Assembly: GCA_003342815.1 (NCBI GenBank)
Contig: PTEX01000120.1
Location: 644,562 to 708,561 of the forward strand
DNA: 64,000 nt
Direction: 5' to 3'
From: Eudromia elegans
Taxonomy: Eukaryota > Chordata > Aves > Tinamiformes > Tinamidae
Each line of letters starts with the position of its first letter. Position 1 is the first letter of the stretch. Position numbers and translations under genes: made by a program. The notes below the pieces were generated by a model. That model had not been told where the DNA came from. It saw only the letters and a list, made by a program, of their open reading frames with translations, and searched no databases. Of this stretch, positions 50,001 to 62,090 are shown piece after piece.

Positions 50001-50520
50001 CATAGAATCATGCAATCATAGAATGCTTAAGGTTGTAAAAGACCTGTAGAGGTCATCTAGTCCTACCCCCCTGCACACGCAGGGTCTCCTAGAGCATGTG
50101 ACACAGGGTGGTGTCCAAGCGGGTTTTGAACATCTCCAGAGAAGGAGACTCCACCANNTCTCTGGGNAGCCTGTTCCAGTGCTCTGTCACCCTCACTATT
50201 AAGAAATTCTTTCTCAAGTTCCCGTGGAACTTTCGGTGCTTCAATTTTTGGCCATTTCCTCTAGTTCTATCGCTGGCTACCACTGAGAAGGGGCCAACCC
50301 CACCCTCCTCGCTCCCTCCCTTGAGGTACTTATAGACACTGATCAGGTCCCCTCTCAGCCTTTTCTTCTTCAGGCTGAAGAGGCCCAGCGCTCTCAGCCT
50401 TTGCTCGTAGTGCAGATGTTCCAGGCCCTTAATCATCTTGTAGCCCTGTGCTGGACTCTCTCCAGCAGCTCCACGTCCCTCTTATACTGGAGAGCCCAGA
50501 ACTGGACACGGTACTCCAGT
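50001..50520 (-). mobile_element. CR1 LINE, 3' fragment
   Basis: A minus-strand CR1 3' end of about 520 bp, starting at the octamers catagaatcatgcaatcat. Frame 50089-50436 gives the ORF2 C-terminus ([25 protein letters not shown]). A frameshift near 50436 moves the upstream part ([11 protein letters not shown]) into another frame. Ambiguous bases lie at 50157, 50158 and 50167. It is closest in layout to the 32.4 kb copy, sharing its 3' stem and the ACAC loop (50069-50084), and is 5'-truncated at about 50520. Confidence 0.95.
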
Positions 50521-51471
50521 TCATACATACATGACTCAGCTTTGCGAACGGGTAAATAATTTCTCCTGGGAATATCAAATACAACCATATTCAGACTTTC
50601 CTTCTCAACTCCCTTGTTGGGACACACCAGAGCATAGCATGTACAAGGCAGGTAGAACTGGGTTTAAGTAGCACTTAGCAGCAAAATAAGGCATTGAAAA
50701 TTGCGGTCAATTACAGTGCTTTTTGCTCTGATTCTCTGATTGCCTTTACCACTGATTTTCCCATAAGATTTTGTACATGTATTTTGGGTAATGGGTAAAA
50801 GCAATTCTTCTGTGTGCCATGTACCATTCTCTCTAATGCGTCTCATTAGTCTACTGTGCAGAATAATGATAGCTCAACCAGGTTGATATTTTTAAAGCTA
50901 ATGAGCCACTGATTAGTATCTGACTGACTGAAGCTAACAAGATACGCTCTCTTCCAATGATTCATAGTGATTAATTAATTCCAAAAATCCATCTCCAGTG
51001 AAAGATGTGCTTTTCTTGCTACCTTTTTCAACACTGTGCAACTACTGAACATGTGACCTGAGCTCTGACAATGATATGCCAATATCCTTCAAATTATATA
51101 CCCTGCATGGGTTTACGTGGATGTTCTTTAAATACAAAAGTGAGTTAAAAATACTAGAATATGAAAATTAGTAACTAGATTCTGAAAAGTGGAAGGACAA
51201 GAGATGTAATATATTTGCTAATATAGCTCCAAAGAAATAATATATATTTTCCAACAGAGATAAATGAAAACAATTTCTAACTTTCTCTTCCTTAAAAAAT
51301 GCTATTTTAGGAACTGTAGCTGCTAAATCATTATTACTTTGAGCACTAGTATTATGTGCTTAGTTGCTCAATCTCATTGAAAAAATCTAGTCCATATCAT
51401 AGAAGACTAGACACATATATTAACTTTGCCTTAAAAAATTTCTGGCTGACATGATTCCAGGGAACAAGTGT
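50521..51471. other. AT-rich stretch, no gene seen
   Basis: Single-copy AT-rich DNA between a CR1 copy and the purine microsatellite. Nothing is recognised. Confidence 0.6.
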
Positions 51472-51486
51472 AAAAAGAAAAAAAAA

Positions 51487-51519
<33 letters not shown>

Positions 51520-51757
51520 AGAAGGAAAAAAGAAAGGAAGGAGAGAAGGAAAAAAGAGAGAGAGAGAGAGAAAGTAAAGAGAGAGAGAGAAAGTAAAGAG
51601 AGAGAGAGAGAGAGAGAGAGAAAGAGGGAAAGAGAGAAAGAGAGAGAAAGAGAAAGAAAGAAGGAAAGAAAGAAAGAAGGAAAGAAAGAAAGAAGGAAAG
51701 AAAGAAAGAAGGAAAGAAAGAAAGAAAGAAGGAAAGAAAGAAAGAAAGAAAGAAGGA

Positions 51758-51825
<68 letters not shown>

Positions 51826-51835
51826 GAAAGAAAGA

Positions 51836-51868
<33 letters not shown>

Positions 51869-52025
51869 AAAAAGAAAGAAGGAACAAAAGGAGGAAAGGA
51901 GGAAAGGAGGAAAGAAGGAAAGAAAGAAGGAAAGAAGGAAAGAAAGAAAGAAAGAAAGAAGGAAAGAAGGAAAGAAAGAAGGAAGGAAGGAAGGAAGGAA
52001 GGAAGGAAGGAAGGAAGGAAGGANA

Positions 52026-52117
<92 letters not shown>

Positions 52118-52143
52118 AAAAAAGAAAGAAAGAAGGAAAAGGA
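51472..52143. repeat. 672-bp homopurine GA/GAAA/GGAA microsatellite
   Basis: The plus strand is purine throughout except for T at 51575 and 51594, C at 51885 and an ambiguous base at 52024. The order is GA-rich, then mixed GAAA and GGAA, then a pure GGAA run at about 51980-52022, then GAAA to the end. The 232- and 273-codon open frames on its two strands (Lys/Glu/Arg-rich, and Phe/Leu/Ser-rich) come from the repeat and are not genes. Long purine mirror tracts can form triplex DNA and mutate quickly in length, so the assembled length is uncertain. Confidence 0.97.
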
Positions 52144-54851
52144 TTTTGATTGATGATTATATCAGCTATATCAGAATGAAAATTAAATGCAAGCAAATAA
52201 TCATATATGCATCTACATGGACACTCTTCCTCTTCTTTCAAAAATCTTTAAAAAATCCCAACACTGCCACCACCAGCAAAAACAAACAAACAAAAATATC
52301 CAAGCGATTGTTACTCTATATTGAGAACAGAAAGTGGTATAAGAGTCTATTGGCACGCATTGAATTCAGCAAGGTGAGAAGCAATAAATCATTTGGTAAT
52401 TGGTGGTCACTAGTGTGAGTGAAAGAATGTCCCAGTCAATGAACTGTCTTGCTGAGAATTAGCTATTTTAAAATAGATGTAGCAGCAACTGGATTTTACT
52501 CTGTCTTTCCAATGAGCAAAAACAAATAAATAAATGATCAATTTCATTGAACGTAGACACTGCCATGAAATGCCAGGAAGCCAGTTATTCCTTGATATTC
52601 TTTAATTAAATACTGATCTTATTATCTAGCTCACTGGAAATCGGTGAACATAAGTCACTTACCCTTTTGCAAAATAATTTAGCTTCATTCCTTCTGCCCT
52701 CCTTCTTTCAAGATGAATCACTAGGATATTTTTCTGTCTTAAAATGAGATTAAGCTAATTAAATTTACAACACACAAACTAATAAGATTGTCAGAAAGCC
52801 TACAATAACTTTTTTCCTTCCCCACCAAATCCGCCTTTAATATTTTCCATTTTCCCCCTAATAAATTCTCCTCTGAATTGCTTCCAAGATCTTTGACATT
52901 TTGTGTGCATGACAAAAACTGGCATAACAACTTCTATCACTTTCCACCAAAAGCCTGATCATTGATGTACCTAATTAAGTTGAGCTTAATATTTTACTGT
53001 GCAAATTTATCCCCTGAAGCTTTTTGAGATCTGCAGCCTAACTTCCCAATTCATTTGAACGAAAGAGGCTAGGGGATATCTACAAAGGTCAGGCATCTGA
53101 TTGCAATACATAAATAATAACAGTCAGTGTTCCTTGGAAATAGAGTTTCCTGAGAAGATAACCCTTGGACTTAATCAAATCAACACAACCTATCAGCACT
53201 GTGAGTTTATTCTGAATTTATCTCATGAGGTCTAGGCAAAATCTGCCCCATGGACATCACTAGCCTTTTGATCTGGTCTGAATCAGAGTAGAATGCCAGC
53301 TTCCAAATAAACGAATTAAAAAGCAAAACTATTTACAAGCTGCTTGATTCAAGGAATGAAATTTATTATTTGTGTAAATTAGAAATAAGGAAATATACTG
53401 CAGATTAGATGTACTGTTCAAAAATTATTATTAAAGTAAAGCAAAATAAATTTGATTTTGGGCACACTGTGCTTAATTAAAAATAATTTCACTGATATCA
53501 GAATTTCTTTGGATTATTTACTGTAGTAGGGACTTGATGGTATTAGGAAATGGAAAAGACACAACATGAGATTAAATTTGTGACTTGGACAAATGTTAAG
53601 GTAATTTTAAAGCAAAAACTATTTAAGATAAATTCATCTTTAACAGGATTAAAAATAGTGATTATTTATGTCTGTGTCTTAAATTAAGCTAACATATCAT
53701 GATTTGTTTTAGATTTTCAATGAAAGAAAAGCCAATCTTGTATTTATTTTTTAAAACAAATGGAGAAATCAGTCTAGACAGGCAACTTTTCCTTGTACTT
53801 TTTGTGAAACCTGATTAAAATGTGAACTGCTTGCTTTAGCTGTACTGCCAAAAGATACTTAAAAAAAACCAAAGGAGGAATAATTGAAATCTGCTTTTTT
53901 CCCCCCTACAATTCCTGAATCCTTCAAGAATCTACATATTTTGAAAATGTATTCAAAATGTAATATATATAGTTTTAACATTTTATTTGCATATTAAAAT
54001 TTAAGAGGCAATGTTAGCCAAACAATATTCACCTTCTGTGATGATGAATTAGCTAGCCAGTGTCTTAGGATGAAGCAATAGGTCAATTATGAGACATAGC
54101 AAAAATTGTTCCATGAAATTTTCTTTATTCAAGTTTCATAATTTGTTGCAGTTGGAAAATGTAGCTATGTCCCAAGTCCCAGTCATGCACAACCCTCCTT
54201 CCACTCCTTTTCTACCACTTTCTTCTGATTTCATTTTGCACAGGGTGTCCTCTAAAGAGTAAAAAAGAAATACAGAAGCTGATGATAAATATTGTCTCTC
54301 ATAGGAAGACAAGATATACTTGTAATACATTGCTTTATTTTATTTTTGTATTTTATGGATGATAAAAGTCCATGAGTTTCATCCATTCAGTCAATAAAGG
54401 TGGTAAGGACACACACGAGTTTTGGTAAAGTCAGTGGAACATTAGCGTGAGAACAAACATTCAATAAAAGAGGACAGCTTACAGACTCCTATAAAAGTAT
54501 TTTATAGCTTTTATACTTCATTTCTAAGTGATATAATAAAAAATGAAGGTCTGTAATGAAATGTCTGAGGTCAGAGAAGATTTATTAAAATAGTATTATG
54601 ATTTCAAGTACCTGAAACAATGGAAGAACTTGTTGACAGAATATTTATTTTTCTTAAATAATTTTTAAGAGGGAAAATGACAACTATGGAAAAGAAAGAA
54701 CATAGAGAAGAATAACAAAAGCATACATAAAGCTAGAACATGGTTTTACCTCTATCTGGGGAATTTAGTATAGATATTTTCTTAGGGAAGCTCATGTATG
54801 CAACAGTTAAAATTGAATGCTTCTTACGGTCTCGGAAAAAAGTGATATTTT

Positions 54852-54913
54852 CACTAGTATATTTGGTTTCATATTTGGTAGTAATATTCTAAACACTAGT
54901 ATATTTGGTTTCA
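54852..54913. repeat. Exact 20-bp direct repeat, 42-bp period
   Basis: cactagtatatttggtttca is found at 54852-54871 and at 54894-54913, with tatttggt again between them. Confidence 0.85.
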
Positions 54914-55251
54914 ATATCCTCATTAAAAGATGAAGACCATGTTTAGAAAAAGAAAATAGTTATTACTTTACAAATCAAATCTTCATATTCTATTTCATCT
55001 GGCATATCGACTCACACTGTAAGCTTACCCATTGAAGACATATTACTAATTTTATTTCCTTGTTTTTAACTACTCAAAGAAATAAAAAAAACCCAGTAAA
55101 CACTAGAAGTAGTTTTATACATCTAGTAGTACATTTGTCCTGTTAGGCTATGCAAGAAGGTGAATAATACGTTCTGTTAACTATCTTATTTTATTCCAAT
55201 ATCTGGAATTTGTGTTTTATCGAAAAAATAACACTTTGTATTATGTAAGTT

Positions 55252-55271
55252 TTTTGTTTTGTTTTGTTTTG
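55252..55271. repeat. (TTTTG)4 microsatellite
   Basis: Pentanucleotide tract on the plus strand. Confidence 0.85.
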
Positions 55272-58200
55272 TGTGTCTATTTGGTCACATTCTGTGCTAA
55301 AAAAAAAGAACAGAGTTGAATAACTTTTTCATCTGTTCATTCTGACTCTGACTGCCAACATTACTCTAATGAAATGATCCACTGAGAAAACAGAAAACAA
55401 AAAAAAGCTCAAAATCTGACAAAAGCTGCAGAGTAAAAATGAGAAAGATAGATATATAGATATATACACACACTTAAATCCTTTCAGGGTGAAAGGCATA
55501 GTTTCTATCAAAAGAAAGTTAAAAATCCTCTCTGGTAAGGAGGAAAGGTTTGTAGTCCACATGACATTCTTCAGTAGTTCTATTTTTTTGTAATAATTAT
55601 CAGGAAAAATATTTTGAGGTTAGAAAGATCAGGTGGCACAATGACCTATCAGAATTTACCCAGTTTTAGTTTACTTCTGAATTCAAATACCATCAATATC
55701 CTATTAATTTTTGTCCTGAAGCAAAATGAACTAAAATCTAGATTCAAATAACAAGCATTAATCTGCCACATATTCTGTCACTGTAAAAAGTTTTTATTGT
55801 TGTTGTTGTCTACCATTTGTGTAATAACTGAAAAAAGTGTGATACTTTTCTGAGGTTTTGTTTGTTCTTTTCTTTTCTGATTATCTTAATTTTATACATA
55901 TGTTGAACAACTGATAGAACTGCAAAATTCCAATTTAATAAATAAAGTAAGCGTATCAAAGGGCAATTGATCTTTTCAAGCAAATCTTTAATGGCTTTTC
56001 TACCCCGTTGTTTTACATTTCCAGCAGGAAGGAGAAAAAAAATAATACAAGATGAAAGAATATATAAGCATAAATGACAAATTTGCCTCTGCTCTTGACA
56101 AATCACAGACAGTTCTGCATAATACCAACACTTCTTACTGAAGTAGATTATCCAGAATCCCACAGATTACACAGGTTTAAAATGAGGAAAACACTTTTTT
56201 TTTTCTCTTTCCATCTTGGAATTTCAGCCTTTTCTACTGCGTTCTTTTGCAAGTTTGAGAGAGCAGAGTAACGAGTTAAAACTCTGAAGCAACAAAAGAC
56301 AGAAAATAAAAAGGTCTGCTAGAGCTGCAAAAGTCAGACTAGAAAGCCATAAATTCTTCTTTACTCCATTTTGATAGCTATTGTATCACAAAGAGTTTGT
56401 GAACCAGAAGTTCAGCATATGGTTAAAATAGATGTGGCTTTCAAACCATGAATACCAAGGGAGGGTCTCTATGGAGTGAGAAACCTCATAAAAATGGTTG
56501 GAATAAAAGTTTCAAATTGACAGAAGTCCCAATAACTGTGGTACAGTCAAGGAGTGCCTCAAGGGCTTAACAGAAATGATACAAAAGTATTAAAATTAAA
56601 GATACTCATGAGGCATTTGAACAGAAGGTTCAACAAACTATAGCTGTGTTAATGTAGATATATGAGAAACAGGGAAACTATTATAGGACAGGCATGAGAA
56701 GCAGGTATAATGGTCCTAGAATACATTATGAATGATAAAATGTAATGCTATTGCTGACAAGTGAATATAGTGAGGAAATGACAAAACCATACGCCCTTAG
56801 ACACTTGAAGGAGGAGCCCTTTGTCAAGGCCTGCATGGATGTGTAACTGTCATTGTACTGGAAACTAAACACAAAAGACAACTCTTTTGGTTTGGATATC
56901 CCTGAGGCACCAAACACTAGGGCTGGAAAAATATTTCAGGGCAACAAGGAATCCGCACACTTTTGCCCTATACTCTAGGCACCTTCTGATGTTCTCTGTT
57001 GAATGTGGACTTTGAAACAGAGAAAACTATATAAAGATAGCTTAAATATTAGTTTGTCTTTTTCCAGTAGACTGTTCATGGTTGTTCCCCTTCCAATACT
57101 TAAGAATTTCTCTTATCTTTGTTATCCCAAACAGCCTGAAACATTTAGGCTTCTGTATAGGGGAAACATTTTTGCACAGAAACAGTACCATGGATGAGAG
57201 AATATCGCCTGTGAACATGTAGCTCTGTTCTCTGAGGGAAATGGTTTTGACCCCAGGACATTGCTTACAGATTGGGTCCAGGTCTTTGTCATTAAACTTT
57301 AACTAATTTTGATGGTGGGCAGTCTGTTGACAGACTCTATTTGACTCTTGCAGTTAGATTTTCTGTCTAAATGACTTCTTATCACAAATGGACATGATTT
57401 TTCTTTTCCAAATGGTTTCAAACTGTTAAAAGTAATTGTCTTCTCACCAAGGTCAACTAAGCAAGAACACATCAGCAGTTTATACAACCTGGTTGACTAT
57501 ACGACCAAACAACTGTACACAGCTCAGGGTTTTATATATTTAAAATGTATAGGCATTTCTAGCTACATTTCTGATAAGAATGATATGTCATTAAGGTTCT
57601 ATTTCAGTGAAGTTTTTCTTCCTTTTATGCTAAGCACTGAAATATCATACTGGACACACAGCACACCAAGAATTCATTTGTTGCAAAAGAGATATGTATT
57701 AAAGTCCTCAGAACAGGAAGCAGAGCTAGAGGCAGGGTCTGTATACTACATTCTATTATCAGTGAAAGATTTTTTTTTATATATATCTATTTGGTAAAAA
57801 ACACATGGTGGGGTTTTTTTGCTTGTGTTTGAATGCTTAAGAAAGTGTTTATAAAAAGATACTTTTTTTTTGCTTCTTTATGTTATTATGAACTATCCAG
57901 GTACATGGTCTGGGAAATTTCAAAATAGTAGGAACCTAGATTGATAGATAACAAGCAATAGCACAGAAATTAGATTCTTGCATATTGGTAGTAACATGCT
58001 GTAAAAGCGCTTTAAACTTGGTCCTTTTGCCTGTTTTTGATGTAGGCAACAAAATGTCCATCATATGAAAATAAAATAAAACTGCTAATAAACAACCTGA
58101 ATAGTAAAAAATACCTAATCTGCACACAATAATATGTTTGATATTTTCCTTGATATCTCGCATCTTTACTTCACAAATAAAAAAATACTGTAGAATTAGG

Positions 58201-60086
58201 TAATCAAATGTAATAGGACCTGCAAATGACAATAATATAATGACAGAACAGACTTCCTTGTAATTCAGGATAAGATCATAATATCCAACAATGGAAGTTT
58301 TAGGAGAGCATTTCCTGAACAAGATCTGAATAACAGTTTTATCCGACAGATTGTATATACATACTCTATCTGAACCCTAAAACATCACTTCTCTTTTTTT
58401 TTTTTGGTGATAGATTTGTGGTGGGAAAAAGTGGTGTAGCAAAGAAAACCTTTCCAATGGAGGTTTTCAAAAAGTACAGGTATATCAGATCCTTCAACTT
58501 CAAATACAGGGACTGATACTGTTTATGGATCTAGGACGAGACACTAGAGGAAATAACAGACATCTCATACAGATGCTAACCTAAATAATTACAATTGCAT
58601 AGCAGACAGAGAGAGTTTGAATGCAGTTCTTCAGTGTAGGTTCATCTACTCCTGATGATCATTTTATGCTACTTCTTTACCAGCTGAAATTACCTAACAT
58701 AAGGCTTAAATACCATGAGTGTTCATTGGATTGAAATATGTGTTTAAAACACCTGACATGGATGAGGTAGATCATTTAATCTAACTGTATCCCTTCCTCT
58801 GGTGCATATAAAACCTAACTGTGAGTGAAACCTTACTAGAGTGAACTATTCAACATCCATCAGATGTCTGCTTCTGCTACTGAGACTTATAGGTAGCTAC
58901 AGAAGATGTTAAGTATTTCTACCTGTTTGAGAATCAGTCCACCTGCCCTTCTCTGTGGGTGAGAGGTTGACAGACAAGAAGACTTAACTATATATATATT
59001 TTTTTTTCTGAACTCATCAAGCAGGGAAATTTATGAGTTATCATCAGTAAAAAGGAGAAACAGATGTTCTGGATGTAGAAACTAACACCTAGGGTAGGAT
59101 TCGGTTTTAGATTAAGATACCCAAATTAGATGCTGTTCCTCTCAAAAAATTGTTTATGAGTAAGGAGGAAATGCACCTTATACATAAGTATAGCCAAGAA
59201 TTTGTTATTAGTATAGCTGAAATTTTGAAAGTCTAGTTCAAGAATCATTAGTCTAATTCTACTTACTACAGAAAAAAAAAAAAAAAGAAAAAAATGCATT
59301 CAGAGTACACTGATAGAGAAAAACTCTCAATAATAACTCTCAATAATAAGAATAATAAACACGGACTAAGAAATAGTGTTAAGCAACCCTGAGAAGCAAG
59401 AAGATGAAATTGCTATTTAGGACTTTCAATACATTTCAGTAAATGACAAGTATATGAGATGTCCTAAATGTATAAATTTACATACGAAGTCAGCCTTGGG
59501 ACAAAGGCTAACTTCCAAACTTGGTGCTGTCTTAAACTGAAGAGTTTTTGCATATGATTGTGCCTAAATTATACAGTATTTTGGAGAGACGACAAATTGC
59601 AGCAGTTAAATCAGATTTCTTGTTGAATTAGACTTTATCTTTCTACAGAGAACATCCTAGGACACTAGTCTTCTAGTTTGACATCTGAATAGTGAGACTG
59701 AATATATACCTTCCTTCATCCCATACCTATGCATACCTAGTAGTATTTATAGGACAAATCCCAAACTTTGAATTACTACAAAATTATTAGAAACATCAAT
59801 CCCTAATATATTGTAACTTTCAAAAAGTGATACTTTTTATGGTACCTCTTATTTGCTGGATTTTTTTTAAAACTATCACTTCCTAAAACCTAAAATGAAA
59901 TACTGCAATACTGCTCTCAAAAAAAAAAAAAAATTAGACATGGTAACAAATCAATATAGACAACAGATTTAAAAGCTTACTGTTATCTCTGATCACATTG
60001 TTGAGACAAATGTAAATGGTTTCAAATGAAAAACAGAAAGGAAACAAATTTTATAATTCATATATGATTCTACAAAGTCTTTTAAA

Positions 60087-60111
60087 TTTTATTTTATTTT
60101 ATTTTATTTTA
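60087..60111. repeat. (TTTTA)5 microsatellite
   Basis: Five uninterrupted TTTTA units. Confidence 0.9.
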
Positions 60112-61285
60112 TCATCATGATCATATTGGGCTGTCAAAAGGTTCATGAAAGCAAAGAAAATAATGTTTAAGAAAAAAATACAAAAAAAAAGCATGTGAAG
60201 AGTTTATTTGAGTGAAACAGAAAAAAGTCATTATTGTAATACACCAAATAATTAATCTTATACAAAGAATGGAACATATTCAAATTAGAATTTTATTAGC
60301 TATGAAACTTTGTAAACAAGTGGAAATGTTTGGAAAGGCCTAAAATTGTTCAAGCAGTCTGCCAAGAGGCTTGATAGTCATGACTGAACATTTTTAAAGA
60401 ACTTACTCTTGTTTTGAGATTGCCTAAGGTTTTGTCAAGTTACATTAATCATTTTGAACCTCAAATCCAGTTGAACTGAGCTCAAATTTAAATGAGGAGG
60501 TTTCCTGGGAGTATCTTTAAATGACAAGAATTCATATTTCGACACATTACTCTAAGTTTTATATTCAGTGATTTTCCTATGGATGTTATAATACTTAAGT
60601 AATATTGCAATGTGATAGCAAAGCTACCAAATTTTCTTCGCTATAAAAAATCAGGGAACAGTATAAAGAAGGTCTCCATGATTTACTTACTTAAACTAAC
60701 TTTTCATTTTTTCCTATTTTCTGTGTATCAAATATTCTAAAATAGCAATAAATCTTTTTATTAAATAGGTTATAGATCATAAGACATATACAAAGTATGA
60801 AATTATTTAAACTGAAAAATGAAAGTAAGAAATAACTGAAAGAAACATCTATTTTCCTTATAACGTAACAGAAACACTTGAATACATTTCATTTTACCTG
60901 GAATATGTTAGACTTTATATGGATTATAAAAGATTATTAGAGGTGAATGAGTTTTCCAATAATTTATATAGCATGGAGTGGCAAATATTCAGGAATATTT
61001 TCCATGACATAAGCCATAAAAACCAAATCTGCATTGTTTCCCAGAACAGAGAGGGAACAGTCATTCATTATGAACTTGAGCCCAATTCATTAGAAATACA
61101 AGAAAAAGACTTTTAGTTTATGAGTTATCAAAAATTAAGATAGTAATCTGATATTAATCCCTTAATGACTGATTCATATGTGATTGACATTTGGTCCTTA
61201 TGATAATACTTAATTTTATATTACATTTTTTTTAGGAAAAAAACAACATTAAAATAATAAGGGCATGTCTCAAAGTGCTTACTTT

Positions 61286-62090
61286 CATAGAATGATAGAA
61301 TCCTTAAGGTTGGAAGGGGCCTATAATGATTATCTAGTCAAATCCCCCTGCACATGCAAGGTCATCTAGAGCATGGGGCACATGGTGGCATCCGGGTGGG
61401 TTTTGAAGATCTCCAAAGGAGGAGACTCCACCACCTCTCTGGGCAGCCTGTTCCATGGCTCTGTCACCCCCACTGTTAAGAAATTTTTCCTTAAGTTCCT
61501 GTGGAACTTTTGATGCTTCAGTTTGTGGCCATTTCCTTTAGTCCTATTGCTGGCCACCACTGAAAAGAGGCCGGCCCCATCCTCCTCACTCCCTCTTTTG
61601 AGGTACATGTACACACTGATGAGGTCTCCTCTCAGCCTTCTCCAGACTAAAGAAGCCCAGCTCTCTCAGTCTTTGCTCGTAGGCCAAGCCCCCTGATCAT
61701 CCTTTTAACCCTGTGCTGGACTCTCTCTAGCAGCTCCACGTCCCTCCTGCACTGGGGAGCCCAGCACTGCACACAGCACTCGAGGTGCGGCCTCACCAGG
61801 GCTGAGTAGAGGGGCAGAATCACCTCCCTCGACCTGCTGGAGATGCTCTGCTTAATGCACCCCAGGATCCCATTGGCCTTCTTGGCCACGAGAGCACACT
61901 GCTGCCTCCAGCTTGTTGTCCCCCATGATGCCCAGGTCCTTCTCTGCAGGGCTGCTCTCCAGGAGGTCGGTCCCCAGCCTGTAGGCATGTCTGGGGTTAT
62001 TCCTCCTCAAGTGTAGAACCTTGTACTTGTCCTTGTTGAATTTCATGAGGTTTCTCAACATCCAGTTGTCCAGTCTGTCCAGGTCCCTTC
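61286..62090 (-). mobile_element. CR1 LINE, 3' fragment of about 0.8 kb
   Basis: A minus-strand CR1 copy starting at catagaatgatagaat and reaching back to the segment [20 protein letters not shown], which lies downstream of the catalytic FADD motif. Its coding pieces (61366-61614, 61647-61988 and 61852-62061) alternate between two frames, so at least two frameshifts have accumulated. A short deletion removes part of the region around NKLTMRQQ. The 3' stem at 61346-61361 has one base changed, which in the element's RNA is a G-U wobble pair. It is 5'-truncated at about 62090. Confidence 0.95.

Larger units (their letters stand above)
52144..61285. other. Long AT-rich stretch, no gene seen
   Basis: About 9 kb of AT-rich single-copy DNA with A and T runs and small repeats listed separately. 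A patch at about 58750-58940 vaguely recalls a very old CR1, but I could not align it. No open frame shows a known motif. Confidence 0.5.

Noticed and set aside
51420..52241. Long open frames on both strands (232 and 273 codons), Lys/Glu/Arg-rich or Phe/Leu/Ser-rich
   Set aside because: They are translations of the purine microsatellite. A tetranucleotide tract without stops is open in every phase, and the protein has no other content.
58750..58940. Possible ancient CR1 (gtagatcatttaatctaac)
   Set aside because: The similarity is limited to a dozen or so bases and could not be extended in either direction.
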